Source: Aliishimia sp963678085 | GTDB taxonomy: Bacteria; Pseudomonadota; Alphaproteobacteria; Rhodobacterales; Rhodobacteraceae | Assembly: GCA_963678085.1 (NCBI GenBank) | Contig: OY782680.1 | Location: forward strand, 186,001-250,000 | DNA: 64,000 nucleotides | Reading direction: 5' to 3' | Shown here: positions 40,662 through 53,679 of the stretch, piece after piece | Layout of the letters: every line of letters begins with the position of its first letter | Numbering within the stretch: the first letter of the stretch is position 1 | Notes under the pieces: model-generated | What the model was told of the DNA's origin: nothing | What the model saw: only the letters and a program-made list of their open reading frames with translations | The model's database searches: none | Position numbers and translations under genes: made by a program

Positions 40662-41270
40662 TTAGCGCTGATTCAGCTTCACATCATCGCGCTGCGCAGA
40701 GGTATCAAGACGACGGGTGGCAGGCGTTCCGGGCACCAGCAGTTCCGCTTTACGAAAATAGGCGCGCAGCTCTTCTTTCACGATGCCAAGATCACGGCGC
40801 GCCTGGCGCACGGTCTTTCCTTGCCATTCTGGGCTTTCGAGCGGAATAAGATGCAGATCCTTGCCACGCAGATTATCCATCGAATAGCCAACCCCAAGCC
40901 GGTAAGAGGGGATGTGGTCCTCTTGAAAGCGCCAATGCTTGGGATATTCAGTTGTGGAAATCTTAATGAAAAAATCCACAATTTCGCCGGTGATATCAGA
41001 AGCCGCCCCCATGGTCGCGCCAATCACAAAAGCCTCATCCTGCACATGTAAACCTCGGCCCAAAAGCACATGGATGCAATCATGGCGCGCCAGTGAAATC
41101 GCGCCGGGCAACGCCTCGGGGCTTTCAGGGTTCTCGTAGTGGCGGATGATCTCGGGCACATCCTCAGCAGCCGATGCGGGCAGGGTCGCGAGAACTTCGG
41201 CCAGGGTCATATCATCGGTATCGAGCCCTGGGCTCCACTCATCCCAATTCAGATCAATGCGCCGTCCCAT
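40662..41270 (-). CDS. Coq4-like protein of unknown function
   Basis: 202 residues. ARHDCIHVLLGRGLHVQDEA carries the sequence His63-Asp-x-x-His67 followed after eleven residues by Glu79, exactly the HDxxH-x11-E zinc motif of Coq4. The rest, including the ESPEALPGAISL helix before it, is also compatible with the Coq4 fold, but overall similarity is low. Coq4 acts in ubiquinone assembly. Here the gene closes an envelope operon, 3 bases after the VWA gene, so it may be a diverged relative with another role. Confidence 0.55.
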   Translation of the reverse strand: MGRRIDLNWDEWSPGLDTDDMTLAEVLATLPASAAEDVPEIIRHYENPESPEALPGAISLARHDCIHVLLGRGLHVQDEAFVIGATMGAASDITGEIVDFFIKISTTEYPKHWRFQEDHIPSYRLGVGYSMDNLRGKDLHLIPLESPEWQGKTVRQARRDLGIVKEELRAYFRKAELLVPGTPATRRLDTSAQRDDVKLNQR

Positions 41271-41273
41271 GGA

Positions 41274-42014
41274 TTAACCTCCTGTATCTGAAAAATTGGT
41301 GATGGCCTCAAAATCGGTATTCTCCGCAACCGCAGCCTGGAGCGCCTCGCCCAAAGCCTCGACATTTGCCACATCGACAAAGCCGCCCAGATCTTGACGC
41401 CGCAAGACATGCTTGCCCGAGAGCCCAATACCAATGGTGGTCACCTGAATAGGGGTCATCGTCGCAAGACCGGTAATGGCGCTATTGAGCGCCTCTTCGT
41501 CATCAGCCATGCCATCTGTGGTCACAATCAAGCGAAAAGTGCCAAACCCGCGCGTGCGCCTTGCTTCTTCGGCGAGCATCGCTTGAGCCGCTGTTACGGC
41601 TAAGGTGAGCGGTGTACTGCCGTGACTGTTGATCTGTTGCAGAGCTGTGCCAAGCGGGGCGCGTGCCATTTCCACATTGGCAAAGGGCAGCACGACACCC
41701 TTGTTCAATGCCCAAACCGCAACACGATCAGTTGGCGCCATGCTATCCAATGCGCTTAGAACCGCCACCTTTGCAGCGTCAATATCGTTGCCCATGGATC
41801 CACTATCATCCAGCACGATCACAGTGATGCGCTGATTGGGATCGGGGCGGGCAAGAACATCTTCAGCCTCCCCTCCTGGCCACGCAGCGATTGCAGACCA
41901 ATCCGGGGCAACCGGGCTGGCGTTGGTCATCGACTCTTCGACCTCATCACTGACAATTGTCCAGATAACGAAACCAGCAATGACCGTGCCGATAAGAACA
42001 TCCCGCAGTTTCAT
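41274..42014 (-). CDS. Membrane-anchored von Willebrand factor A domain protein
   Basis: 246 residues. One N-terminal membrane helix (LIGTVIAGFVIWTIV) is followed by a VWA domain with the metal-ion-dependent adhesion site DDSGSMG, a conserved Thr in HGSTPLTLA and Asp in VTTDGMAD. The domain would face the periplasm and bind a protein partner through a divalent ion. It sits between the binding-protein/OmpA fusion and the Coq4-like gene. The pairing of an OmpA domain with a VWA domain in one operon suggests an envelope complex. Confidence 0.82.
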   Translation of the reverse strand: MKLRDVLIGTVIAGFVIWTIVSDEVEESMTNASPVAPDWSAIAAWPGGEAEDVLARPDPNQRITVIVLDDSGSMGNDIDAAKVAVLSALDSMAPTDRVAVWALNKGVVLPFANVEMARAPLGTALQQINSHGSTPLTLAVTAAQAMLAEEARRTRGFGTFRLIVTTDGMADDEEALNSAITGLATMTPIQVTTIGIGLSGKHVLRRQDLGGFVDVANVEALGEALQAAVAENTDFEAITNFSDTGG

Positions 42015-42024
42015 CGCAACCTCC

Positions 42025-43707
42025 TCAGTTCAACGGTGAGAAGGTCGTTGCCTCGGCCTGGACGGTCAGAACACGGAACACCACGCGCATATTTTCGCGC
42101 CATTCGGCCTCGGTCTTGGGCGGGTTGTGGCGCGGGCTCGAAATCCCGACCCCATCGACGGTAAACTGATCGCGGTTCATGCGAACGCCCAAATCACCAG
42201 CATAGCCCGCAAGCGCATCGACCACCGCAATCGCCCGATCAAGCGAGAGATTTTGCGTTGAGGTACGGATCGCGCGCAGCTCTGCATTATCGGCGCCTGC
42301 TTGCTCGCGGCGCAAGAAATGCAGCGGGTCCGAATGACCCTCAACGGTGATGATCGCGCCGGAATAGGTCGAAGCGAGACGCAAAATTTCTTCGAAATCC
42401 TTGGCATAGAGCGAAATGGGGAAAGAGGTGCTATCGGGCTCAAAATAAACCTGAAAGTCGATCTTTGTGTTTGCATCAAGCTGGCCCGTGCGACGCAGCT
42501 TCTGCACCGCCGCTGCGGCCGCTTCGGGGTTAAAGGCCGCTACTTGACGATCATCTAGATTAGAAAGCCCATCCGTTAGGGTCGAATAATCCCATTCTGC
42601 CGTGGCCAAATTCGCTGGGGTATCAAGCCGCCCTGCCCCGCGCAGCGCGATATTGACCTCGTCAAGCAAGACCTCAAAGCGGCGCGGCTCATTGGGATCT
42701 GCAAAATGGCGCGCATTGCCCGACCATCCATCGGTGATCGCATCTTGCCACAGGAACACGCCCTCTTCCTCCGGCAAGCCGCCCAAGAACGCACCGGCCA
42801 TCAGGCGCGCCATTTGTGCACGGCGCGCATCGCCCTCAGTTGCCATAAAGCCGCGCATCTCTTCTTCTGCTTGAAAAAGGATATTCACCATGCGGGCGAT
42901 GTCATCTTTGTTTGCGTCAAAATAGTCAGCGCGCACAGCGATATAATCCCCGATCACCGAAGCTGCCTCTTGCGTCGAAATCAGGATCTTTGCCCCGCGC
43001 ACAGAGCCCTCGGCCCCAGTGCCAACAGTGCCGCCAGAGGTCAAAAACCGCGCATCGGGCAGGATCACGGCAGCTGCATCCGCGCGCCCATCGGCTAACG
43101 CAGCTGCGGGCGTATCCGCATCGCCGGTCAGGTCCGCGACCCAAACAATCTTAACGTCCGAAAAAGAGAGCCCACCATCAGCCAGAATCCGGCCCACGAA
43201 ATCCACATGAGGCCCGTTAGCCTGGATCGCGATGCGCTTGCCCTTGAGATCAGAAATCCGGTTGATCCCCTGCCCCGCAACAATGCCATCGCCGGCGGAG
43301 AATGAATGCTTAAAGAACACAATCTGCTCAGTACGCGCATCATATTCCGTGACCGGGGCCGCGGCAGCAAGCATGCCAAGTGTGCCGCGCAAATAGGGGG
43401 TTTCGCAAGAGAGATAGGCTTTCAGTTGCGCTTCAAAACTGTCTTCGACGGACAGGCTCAAGGGCAGACCCGCATCGCCCAAAGGCCCACCGGCATTTTC
43501 AAGTGCGCCGCCATTGGCATAGGCCACAACCCCATCCGCGCCCCAAGCAATCAAGGGCATGGTGCCATTCCAGCCAGTTCCACAATCACGCACAGGGTCG
43601 CTCACAAGCTCCGCAAGACGGTCGCCCGGTGACGCAAGGCTAGGGCCGACCGACAGAAGCGCGACCAAAAAAGCTGTGAAAAGACGCATCATGATTTCCT
43701 TTTTCAT
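42025..43707 (-). CDS. Fusion of a periplasmic solute-binding domain with an OmpA-type peptidoglycan-binding domain
   Basis: 560 residues with a signal peptide (MRLFTAFLVALLSVGPSLAS). Residues about 30-370 resemble NitT/TauT-type binding proteins (ISDLKGKRIAIQANGPHVDFVGRILADGG, ADGRADAAAVILPD). Residues about 430-550 form an OmpA C-terminal domain (IDFQVYFEPDSTSFPIS, ITVEGHSDP, LSLDRAIAVVDAL, RENMRVVFRV) that anchors to cell wall. Such a fixed binding protein without an adjacent permease or ATPase is unusual and argues for sensing or scaffolding rather than transport. The start overlaps the upstream gene (ATGA). Confidence 0.82.
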   Translation of the reverse strand: MKKEIMMRLFTAFLVALLSVGPSLASPGDRLAELVSDPVRDCGTGWNGTMPLIAWGADGVVAYANGGALENAGGPLGDAGLPLSLSVEDSFEAQLKAYLSCETPYLRGTLGMLAAAAPVTEYDARTEQIVFFKHSFSAGDGIVAGQGINRISDLKGKRIAIQANGPHVDFVGRILADGGLSFSDVKIVWVADLTGDADTPAAALADGRADAAAVILPDARFLTSGGTVGTGAEGSVRGAKILISTQEAASVIGDYIAVRADYFDANKDDIARMVNILFQAEEEMRGFMATEGDARRAQMARLMAGAFLGGLPEEEGVFLWQDAITDGWSGNARHFADPNEPRRFEVLLDEVNIALRGAGRLDTPANLATAEWDYSTLTDGLSNLDDRQVAAFNPEAAAAAVQKLRRTGQLDANTKIDFQVYFEPDSTSFPISLYAKDFEEILRLASTYSGAIITVEGHSDPLHFLRREQAGADNAELRAIRTSTQNLSLDRAIAVVDALAGYAGDLGVRMNRDQFTVDGVGISSPRHNPPKTEAEWRENMRVVFRVLTVQAEATTFSPLN

Positions 43708-44348
43708 CCTATTGATCGACCCAGTACACGCTCTGCCACATCGGAGGCCACGTCAACTTTTTGCAAAAGCCCTTGCGCCACCATTAGATCGGAATGATCA
43801 AGCGCATCTTCAAGGGCCTCAACCGCAGCCAAGAGCCGTGCGCGCGAATGATCCGCTGTGGGGCCATCATCACGGCGGCGCAGTTTTGCATGGGCCGTTG
43901 CGGCTTCTTCGATCAGCTCGGAGCGCACCAAGATCGCGCGAAGGCTGCGCAAACGATCCGGGCTATAGAAAATCTCACGCGCGGCCCCATCAAGACGATC
44001 TGCCAGGCTATTGATCTTGTCGGCAGCATCCACGCGCATCACCTTGGCCGCACGCCGCAACGCATCAGCGCGGCTATGTGCCCCGGAAATCGCTAAGAGA
44101 GTCGTTTGAGCGCTGTCTTTGGTGATCCCGTGACGCGCACAAAAGTCAAAAGTTAACAACTCCGTATCGCTCCATAACCAGCGCGCAGGCATCCAGGCGG
44201 TAACGCTCAGCGTGCCAAGAAAAGCGAGCCCGGCAGCTGCGAGAACCGCAAAATTGTCAAATGGCAGAGGCAGCCGTTGCATCAACGCAAAAGCTATTGC
44301 CAAGCCCGCGCAAAGAAGCGCCGAGAGTAAGAGCGAAACTGCCCTCAC
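43704..44348 (-). CDS. Membrane protein with two N-terminal helices and a helical cytoplasmic domain
   Basis: 214 residues. Two membrane helices (LLLSALLCAGLAIAFALM and AVLAAAGLAFLGTLSVTAWM) are followed by a charged, all-helical domain of about 140 residues (INSLADRLDGAAREIFYSPDRLRSLRAIL). The layout recalls XpaC/5-bromo-4-chloroindolyl phosphate hydrolysis family proteins, which often accompany TelA and VWA proteins, but I cannot confirm it. Coupled by ATGA overlaps to both neighbours in the envelope operon. Confidence 0.7.
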   Translation of the reverse strand: MRAVSLLLSALLCAGLAIAFALMQRLPLPFDNFAVLAAAGLAFLGTLSVTAWMPARWLWSDTELLTFDFCARHGITKDSAQTTLLAISGAHSRADALRRAAKVMRVDAADKINSLADRLDGAAREIFYSPDRLRSLRAILVRSELIEEAATAHAKLRRRDDGPTADHSRARLLAAVEALEDALDHSDLMVAQGLLQKVDVASDVAERVLGRSIG

Positions 44349-44800
44349 TTTCGCACCTGGAGAAAGATCTCAACCCGCGCCAAGCGGGATTGATGGGCGC
44401 GATCAGATTCACCCTCTTCTTTGGGCAAAGGCTGCGCCCCACCAACCCCAAGTGCCGTCATCCGTGAGCTGGGAATGCCAAGTTCTGTTGCAATACCAAG
44501 AATATATTGGGCCCGCGCCTCACTAAGTTCACGATTGGCTGCACTATCGCCTTCGGTGCCGGAGTGACCAATAATTGTGACAAATATCCGCTCATCGCTG
44601 AGAGCTTGCCCCAACATGCCCATCAAACGGTCCGCCTCTGAGGCGACTAAACTGGTACCACGCGAGAAAGCAAAACTATCTTGCGCAACGCGGCTGACGC
44701 CGCCCCAAATCGCAAGTGTCGTAACCGATCCGGCCAAGGCGGTAGATAGAAGGGATGCCAAAATAGCACGGCGGGATAGCGTAGGGCTGGTTTGGCTCAT
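44345..44800 (-). CDS. Small OmpA-family envelope protein
   Basis: 151 residues. An N-terminal membrane helix or signal (AILASLLSTALAGSVTTLAIW) precedes an OmpA-like fold: FVTIIGHSGTEGDSAANRELSEARAQYILG corresponds to the conserved GHTDxxG-x-x-x-N-x-x-L-S-x-x-R-A motif with Asp replaced by Ser. First gene of a five-gene operon. It may tether the complex to peptidoglycan. Confidence 0.78.
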   Translation of the reverse strand: MSQTSPTLSRRAILASLLSTALAGSVTTLAIWGGVSRVAQDSFAFSRGTSLVASEADRLMGMLGQALSDERIFVTIIGHSGTEGDSAANRELSEARAQYILGIATELGIPSSRMTALGVGGAQPLPKEEGESDRAHQSRLARVEIFLQVRK

Positions 44801-45166
44801 GAAGGGGCACCGGCTAGAACATATCTCATATTCAAAGAGATAAGCTGTTTTGGGAAAGAAACCAAGGGGCTCGATAATTACATCGTTTAGAGAGTCGATT
44901 GCGCACTTTCTCGGCTATGTGGCGCTCTGTTTGCCAGATATACCCAAGATATATTGGGGAGCTATGCGTCTCCCCCAATGGATATGCTCAGACCTACTGA
45001 AACCCCGTATGCCGGGAGCGATCTGAGGGGCTATATTGTGTAAGGAATGTACTTTCTTTCCTTACTTGTCAACATGCATATCACATATATTGTTAATAGT
45101 CTCTTTACAACCCGTTACCGTAGCGTAAATACTGTAAAGTAATCTACTTATAATGGAGGAATTTGA
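44801..45166. other. AT-rich intergenic region
   Basis: 366 bases between the envelope operon and the NYN gene, poorer in GC than the rest. It contains an imperfect hairpin at about 44953-44979 (ATTGGGGAG opposite CTCCCCCAAT) and a long A/T stretch at 45060-45150. No gene was found. Confidence 0.6.
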
Positions 45167-45784
45167 TTGCCGGCAGATTACCGAATTCACGTTTTTGTTG
45201 ATTTTTGGAACTACACACTAGGGATGCGTCAGTGTGATGATACTTTTCGCACGGACTGGAAAGTTCTACCTAAAATACTTACAAGAGAAGCTGGCGCGTT
45301 AGTTGACCCAGGAGCTTTGGCAATATATGCGGGCATGAACGTATATGGATCATATAACAAATCGAGCGAACAAGGACTCAATCGTTGGGCAACTAATACT
45401 CTGGACACATTTCCAGGAGTTAATGTCCATTTTAAGCCACGAACTAAAAGGAAGTCGTTTCCTACATGTCCTAGCTGCCATGAAGAAACCAAAAACTGCC
45501 ATAAATGTGGTCACGATATGCGGGGAACTGAAGAAAAAGGAATAGACACTAGAATTGCGATTGATCTAGTAAGCTTAGCCTGGGAAAAGGCCTATGACAT
45601 TGCTGTACTTGTTTCAGCAGATCAAGATTTTGTACCCGCAGCTGAATATCTGCAAAATAAGGGAATAAAAGTGATACATGGAGGTTTCCCACCGAATGGG
45701 ATGCAGCTAAAACAAAAATGTTGGGGATCTCTAGATATGCCTTCTTTTCGAAATGAATTCCTGTTAAAGAATAAAAGTTATTGA
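45167..45784 (+). CDS. NYN-domain (PIN-like) putative ribonuclease with inserted zinc finger
   Basis: 205 residues of the NYN/LabA/DUF88 family: acidic active-site residues Asp12 in VFVDFWN, Asp127/Asp133 in GIDTRIAIDLVSLA and Asp152/Asp154 in VSADQDFVPAAEYL. A zinc finger, Cys101-x2-Cys104 ... Cys111-x2-Cys114, is inserted in the middle. TTG start with a strong GGAGGA site seven bases upstream. The gene is clearly more AT-rich than its neighbours and its codon choice differs, pointing to recent acquisition. It ends 61 bases from the 5S rRNA 3' end, convergent with the rRNA operon's exit. RNA cleavage, perhaps in defence, is likely; its target is unknown. Confidence 0.82.
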   Translation: MPADYRIHVFVDFWNYTLGMRQCDDTFRTDWKVLPKILTREAGALVDPGALAIYAGMNVYGSYNKSSEQGLNRWATNTLDTFPGVNVHFKPRTKRKSFPTCPSCHEETKNCHKCGHDMRGTEEKGIDTRIAIDLVSLAWEKAYDIAVLVSADQDFVPAAEYLQNKGIKVIHGGFPPNGMQLKQKCWGSLDMPSFRNEFLLKNKSY

Positions 45785-45846
45785 TCTGGCATTTTTCGGA
45801 AGAGGGTTTTTGTATCGTCTATAGAGATATATTGAGTATTTGTTTG

Positions 45847-45962
45847 GTTTGGCGGTGACCTACTCTCCCACGTCTTAAGACGCAGTACCATTGGCGCGAC
45901 AGTGCTTAACTTCCGGGTTCGGGATGGGTCCGGGTGTTTCACTTGCGCTATGACCACCAAAC
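45847..45962 (-). rRNA. rrf: 5S ribosomal RNA
   Basis: The plus strand shows the reverse complement of a 5S gene, recognised by GGTGACCTACTCTCCCACG near its 3' part and the CCGGGTTCGGGATGGG loop. The two ends are complementary (GGTTTGG with CCAAACC). Exact ends are approximate. No tRNA-fMet follows, although many Rhodobacteraceae operons carry one here. Confidence 0.93.
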
Positions 45963-46070
45963 CAAAGAAATACTCGCGGGGCTATTTTGCCCCCAAAATC
46001 GGTGTGTTGTCCAAGTTTTGTACATGTTGTGATGTGTATGCTTTTGATTTGTCTGTCTTTTACTGGATCA

Positions 46071-48989
<2,919 letters not shown>

Positions 48990-49452
48990 TTGATCCAGAA
49001 AGAGACAGACTTGCATTTACATGCGCTACCGCTTCGCTGCTTGAGCGCGCGGGTCTGACATGCTGCACGCTGGTTCGCTAATGCAGCTCGATCTGTATCA
49101 AAAGCATACTTTCCCGCTCCTGCCTATGTCGTGTGGCAGGAACAAAGGTGCGGCTTTTGCGGACCGCACCGGGTTAGTGTACTTGACTTGGACAACGTTG
49201 CTTTGTTTCTGGGATTGAATACATCCGCGCGCGCCGTGGAAAGGGCGATTGCGAACCAATACTCCAGAGATCGCCACATACTTATGGCAATCAAAGCAAG
49301 TTGATTTTGTATCTCTCTATACGATGTCAATGCCGTCGACTTTCGAAGAAAGTCTGGCGAATGCGATGAGCGTATTCTCGAAGAGAATGCGCGTTCGCTG
49401 CGTCCAATTGGACGGTTAAACACTTAGCAGTGCTTAACGATCAAATTGGAAA
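48990..49452 (-). other. Internal transcribed spacer between tRNA-Ala and 23S
   Basis: 463 bases of transcribed spacer without a gene. It holds part of the 23S processing stem at its left end and otherwise no recognised element. Confidence 0.75.
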
Positions 49453-49528
49453 TGGTGGAGCCTAGCGGGATCGAACCGCTGACCTCCTGAATGCAAATCA
49501 GGCGCTCTCCCAGCTGAGCTAAGGCCCC
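49453..49528 (-). tRNA. trnA: tRNA-Ala (anticodon TGC)
   Basis: Read on the minus strand it begins GGGGCCTTAGCTCAGCTGGG, has anticodon loop TTTGCAT and ends with an encoded CCA. It lies in the 16S-23S spacer, as typical. Confidence 0.96.
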
Positions 49529-49549
49529 ATTATTTCACCTAAAGGTGAT

Positions 49550-49626
<77 letters not shown>

Positions 49627-49890
49627 AGTTGATCTCGCCGGAGCAAGATCGACGTCGCGCAAACAGCGTGTTGCGAAGCAATGCGCGAGCTGCGCCATGG
49701 GCCGTAACCATTGCAACCCCTCCCGTGACCTTTGCTGTGCAAAAGGCACTGCCGGGGCGACGCGCCTCACTGTGTGAGACGCTTGACTGAAGAGATATGA
49801 GGACGCTTGGTCCGTATGATGTGTGATCGGCAAAGGTACCGATCTTCTGCTAAGTGATCCATGATTGAAACGGATTTCAATGCTAGGATC

Positions 49891-51339
<1,449 letters not shown>

Positions 51340-52021
51340 GAAATGCTGTTACCAACATATCCTTGACGTTCGAACCTCTGCACATCGTTTAATGCGCTAC
51401 CGCTTACGCTACTTGAGCGCAAACAGCCCCGACCCGGCTAGGCCAGGGACGCATCAAACTATCATCTGTTTGACATGCTTCAGTTTCCAAAAGAAACAAA
51501 AGCCATACAAACAGTGAAGCTGACATACTATCATCGGACTTGCGTCCTAAGTACGCGATATGCAGTTGTTTGTTCATCGAATGAACCAAGACGCCCACAT
51601 ATCTCTTCAGTGTCTTTAATTGTCAAATAGCGCGGCCCAAGGACCCGAAGAAGCAAAACCAGCCAGATGCGCCCTATATCTAACGGCGCGCCTCGCCAAA
51701 AATACTCCAGAATGTCTACCCGCTTCGTTGCCCTGCGTCGCCGCCGACCCGTCTAGCGCCCCAACCGCGCCTCAGCGCCGCCGGTGAAGGGGGTTCTAAG
51801 GTTTAACATACAAACGCGCAACCCGTTTTTTGACGAAATTGTAAATTTTTTGGTAATACTTTTTAGTAAGAGTAAAAACAAAAGGTTAACGAGCAGAGCG
51901 TGGAACATGACCTCGCTTTACCTTCATTTTCGGCACATCTCGCTGCACGCTTAGTATGTATGGGTCAACATTTTGCTCGTTTAACGTGCATATCCGCCTT
52001 ATTGGCAGCATTCTCTCCGAT
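51340..52021. other. rRNA leader, promoter and upstream intergenic region
   Basis: 682 bases without a protein gene. The first 260 are the transcribed leader of the rRNA operon. The promoter is at 51598-51626. Beyond it, at 51840-51895, is a very A/T-rich stretch that also follows the msrQ stop. Nothing else is recognised. Confidence 0.65.
51598..51626 (-). promoter_or_regulatory. rRNA operon promoter
   Basis: On the minus strand TTGACA (51621-51626) and GATATG (51598-51603) are separated by 17 bases. The position, about 260 bases before the 16S 5' end, is normal for a single sigma-70 rRNA promoter with leader. Confidence 0.65.
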
Positions 52022-52654
52022 TCATTTTGCGAGTCGGGCTCGAGTCGCTTGCGGAAAAAACGGGAATTTTTTTGCAGCTGCGAGTCGCAAAGCCAGAAGC
52101 GCACTGATCAGGCCAAGATAAACGAGAGGCTCAAGCTGAAACCCCTTACTGAGCCAAAGAAAGTGCAGCGCGCCCAAGACAGCAATCACATAAGTAAGAC
52201 GGTGAAGCCTGCGCCAGTGCGCACCCAATTTGCGAATTGACCAGTTGTTTGATGTTAAGGCGAGGGGGATCATAAGAATGAAACCCACCATCCCGATCGT
52301 TACATAGGGGCGCTTTAGGATGTCTGCCCAGATTTGCGACAGGCTTTGCACATCCAAGATCATCCAAACAAGGAGATGCAGCGCAACATATATAAAGGCA
52401 GTGACGCCCACAGCCCGGCGAAATTTGAGCAAGTTTAGACCGAAGAGCTGCCGCGCTGGCGTGATACATAGCCCGAGCACAATGAGCTTGAGCGCGAGCG
52501 CGCCATATTCGCGCTCTAGCGCATTGATAGGCTCAACGCCAAGGCCCCCTGTCACAGCGAGGTAAAACAGCCAAGGTGCAGGGACAAGCAAGAGGATATG
52601 GATGCACCAGGTCGGAATTTTGCGGGCCGTTCCGTTTATGCGATCACCCAGCAT
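52022..52654 (-). CDS. msrQ: MsrQ, haem-containing membrane subunit of the MsrPQ methionine sulfoxide reductase system
   Basis: 210 residues with about six membrane helices of the ferric-reductase-like family: LVPAPWLFYLAVTG, LGLCITPARQLFGL, VGVTAFIYVALHLLVWMIL with a haem His, WSIRKLGAHWRRLHRLTYVIAVLGALHFLWL with the other His residues. It passes electrons from the quinone pool or flavin to MsrP in the periplasm. It starts 3 bases after the msrP stop, the usual arrangement. Confidence 0.9.
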   Translation of the reverse strand: MLGDRINGTARKIPTWCIHILLLVPAPWLFYLAVTGGLGVEPINALEREYGALALKLIVLGLCITPARQLFGLNLLKFRRAVGVTAFIYVALHLLVWMILDVQSLSQIWADILKRPYVTIGMVGFILMIPLALTSNNWSIRKLGAHWRRLHRLTYVIAVLGALHFLWLSKGFQLEPLVYLGLISALLALRLAAAKKFPFFPQATRARLAK

Positions 52655-52657
52655 TTC

Positions 52658-53557
52658 TTAATAATTCGCCTTGAGATCCATCCCCTCATAGAGCGCGGCC
52701 ACCTCTTCCTCATACCCGTTGAACATCAGCGTCGGGATACGCCGGGCAAACAAACCGCCGCCCACGACCCGCTCACTTGCCTGAGACCAGCGGGGATGAT
52801 CCACATTTGGGTTCACATTACTATAAAAGCCATACTCATTTGGCGCGGATTTGTTCCAACTGGTGGGCGGCTCTTGATCTGTCAGGGTGATGCGCACCAC
52901 GGATTTGATGGATTTGAACCCATATTTCCAGGGCACCACCAAACGCAGAGGCGCCCCGTTCTGGTTTGGGATGGGCTTATCGTAGATACCGGTGGCCATG
53001 ATCGTTAACGGATGCATGGCCTCGTCCAAGCGCAGTCCCTCAACATAAGGCCAGTCCAAGATGGGATAACGCTGCCCTCTCATTTCTTCGGGACGGTAGA
53101 GTGTTTCAAAAGCAACATATTTTGCGCCGCTCTGAACCCCAGCCATCTCAAGCAAATCGGCAAGCTCAAACCCGTTCCAGGGGATCACCATTGACCAAGC
53201 CTCGACACAGCGGAACCGGTAGATGCGCTGCTCGATTGTCATCTGAGACATAATGTCGGAAAATGCATAGTCGCCTGGATTGTCGACTAGCCCGTCAACG
53301 GTCACGCGCCAGGGATCTGTTGTCAGGCGATGCGCGTTTTTCGCCGGATCTGTTTTGTCGGTCCCAAACTCGTAGAAATTGTTGTAATTGGTGATCTCAT
53401 CCCACGAATTCGGCTCGCTCTCTCGGGCATGGGCCGGGCCTGCGGCGGCAGCAAGGCCAAGGCCCGCAACGCCAGCCATGAGGGCGCGGCGATTCATATA
53501 GGCCGATTTCGGGGTTACATCCGCCTGTGTAAGCGTGTTTGTCCAGCGATGCGCCAT
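52658..53557 (-). CDS. msrP: MsrP, periplasmic molybdopterin methionine sulfoxide reductase
   Basis: 299 residues. A twin-arginine signal (MNRRALMAGVAGLGLAAAAG preceded by the conserved TQADVTPKSAY segment) directs folded export. The molybdopterin domain shows the catalytic Cys in YRFRCVEAWSMVIPW, FETLYRPEEMRGQRYP and KPIPNQNGAPLRLVVPWKYGFK. It repairs oxidised methionines of periplasmic proteins. Coupled with msrQ. Confidence 0.93.
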   Translation of the reverse strand: MAHRWTNTLTQADVTPKSAYMNRRALMAGVAGLGLAAAAGPAHARESEPNSWDEITNYNNFYEFGTDKTDPAKNAHRLTTDPWRVTVDGLVDNPGDYAFSDIMSQMTIEQRIYRFRCVEAWSMVIPWNGFELADLLEMAGVQSGAKYVAFETLYRPEEMRGQRYPILDWPYVEGLRLDEAMHPLTIMATGIYDKPIPNQNGAPLRLVVPWKYGFKSIKSVVRITLTDQEPPTSWNKSAPNEYGFYSNVNPNVDHPRWSQASERVVGGGLFARRIPTLMFNGYEEEVAALYEGMDLKANY

Positions 53558-53679
53558 AGTGCTCTCCGATCCGTTTGGCCGTTTCTACACTATAGTTGCG
53601 GGCAAAATCGTGAAAACCAACCGGCCTCACAGAGAGTTTTGGTTTTGTTACAGATTTTCCCCAGTTGTAGTCTGTCTGA

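Noticed and set aside
45785..45846. tRNA-fMet after the 5S gene
   Set aside because: The 61 bases between the NYN gene and 5S cannot hold a tRNA and show no cloverleaf.
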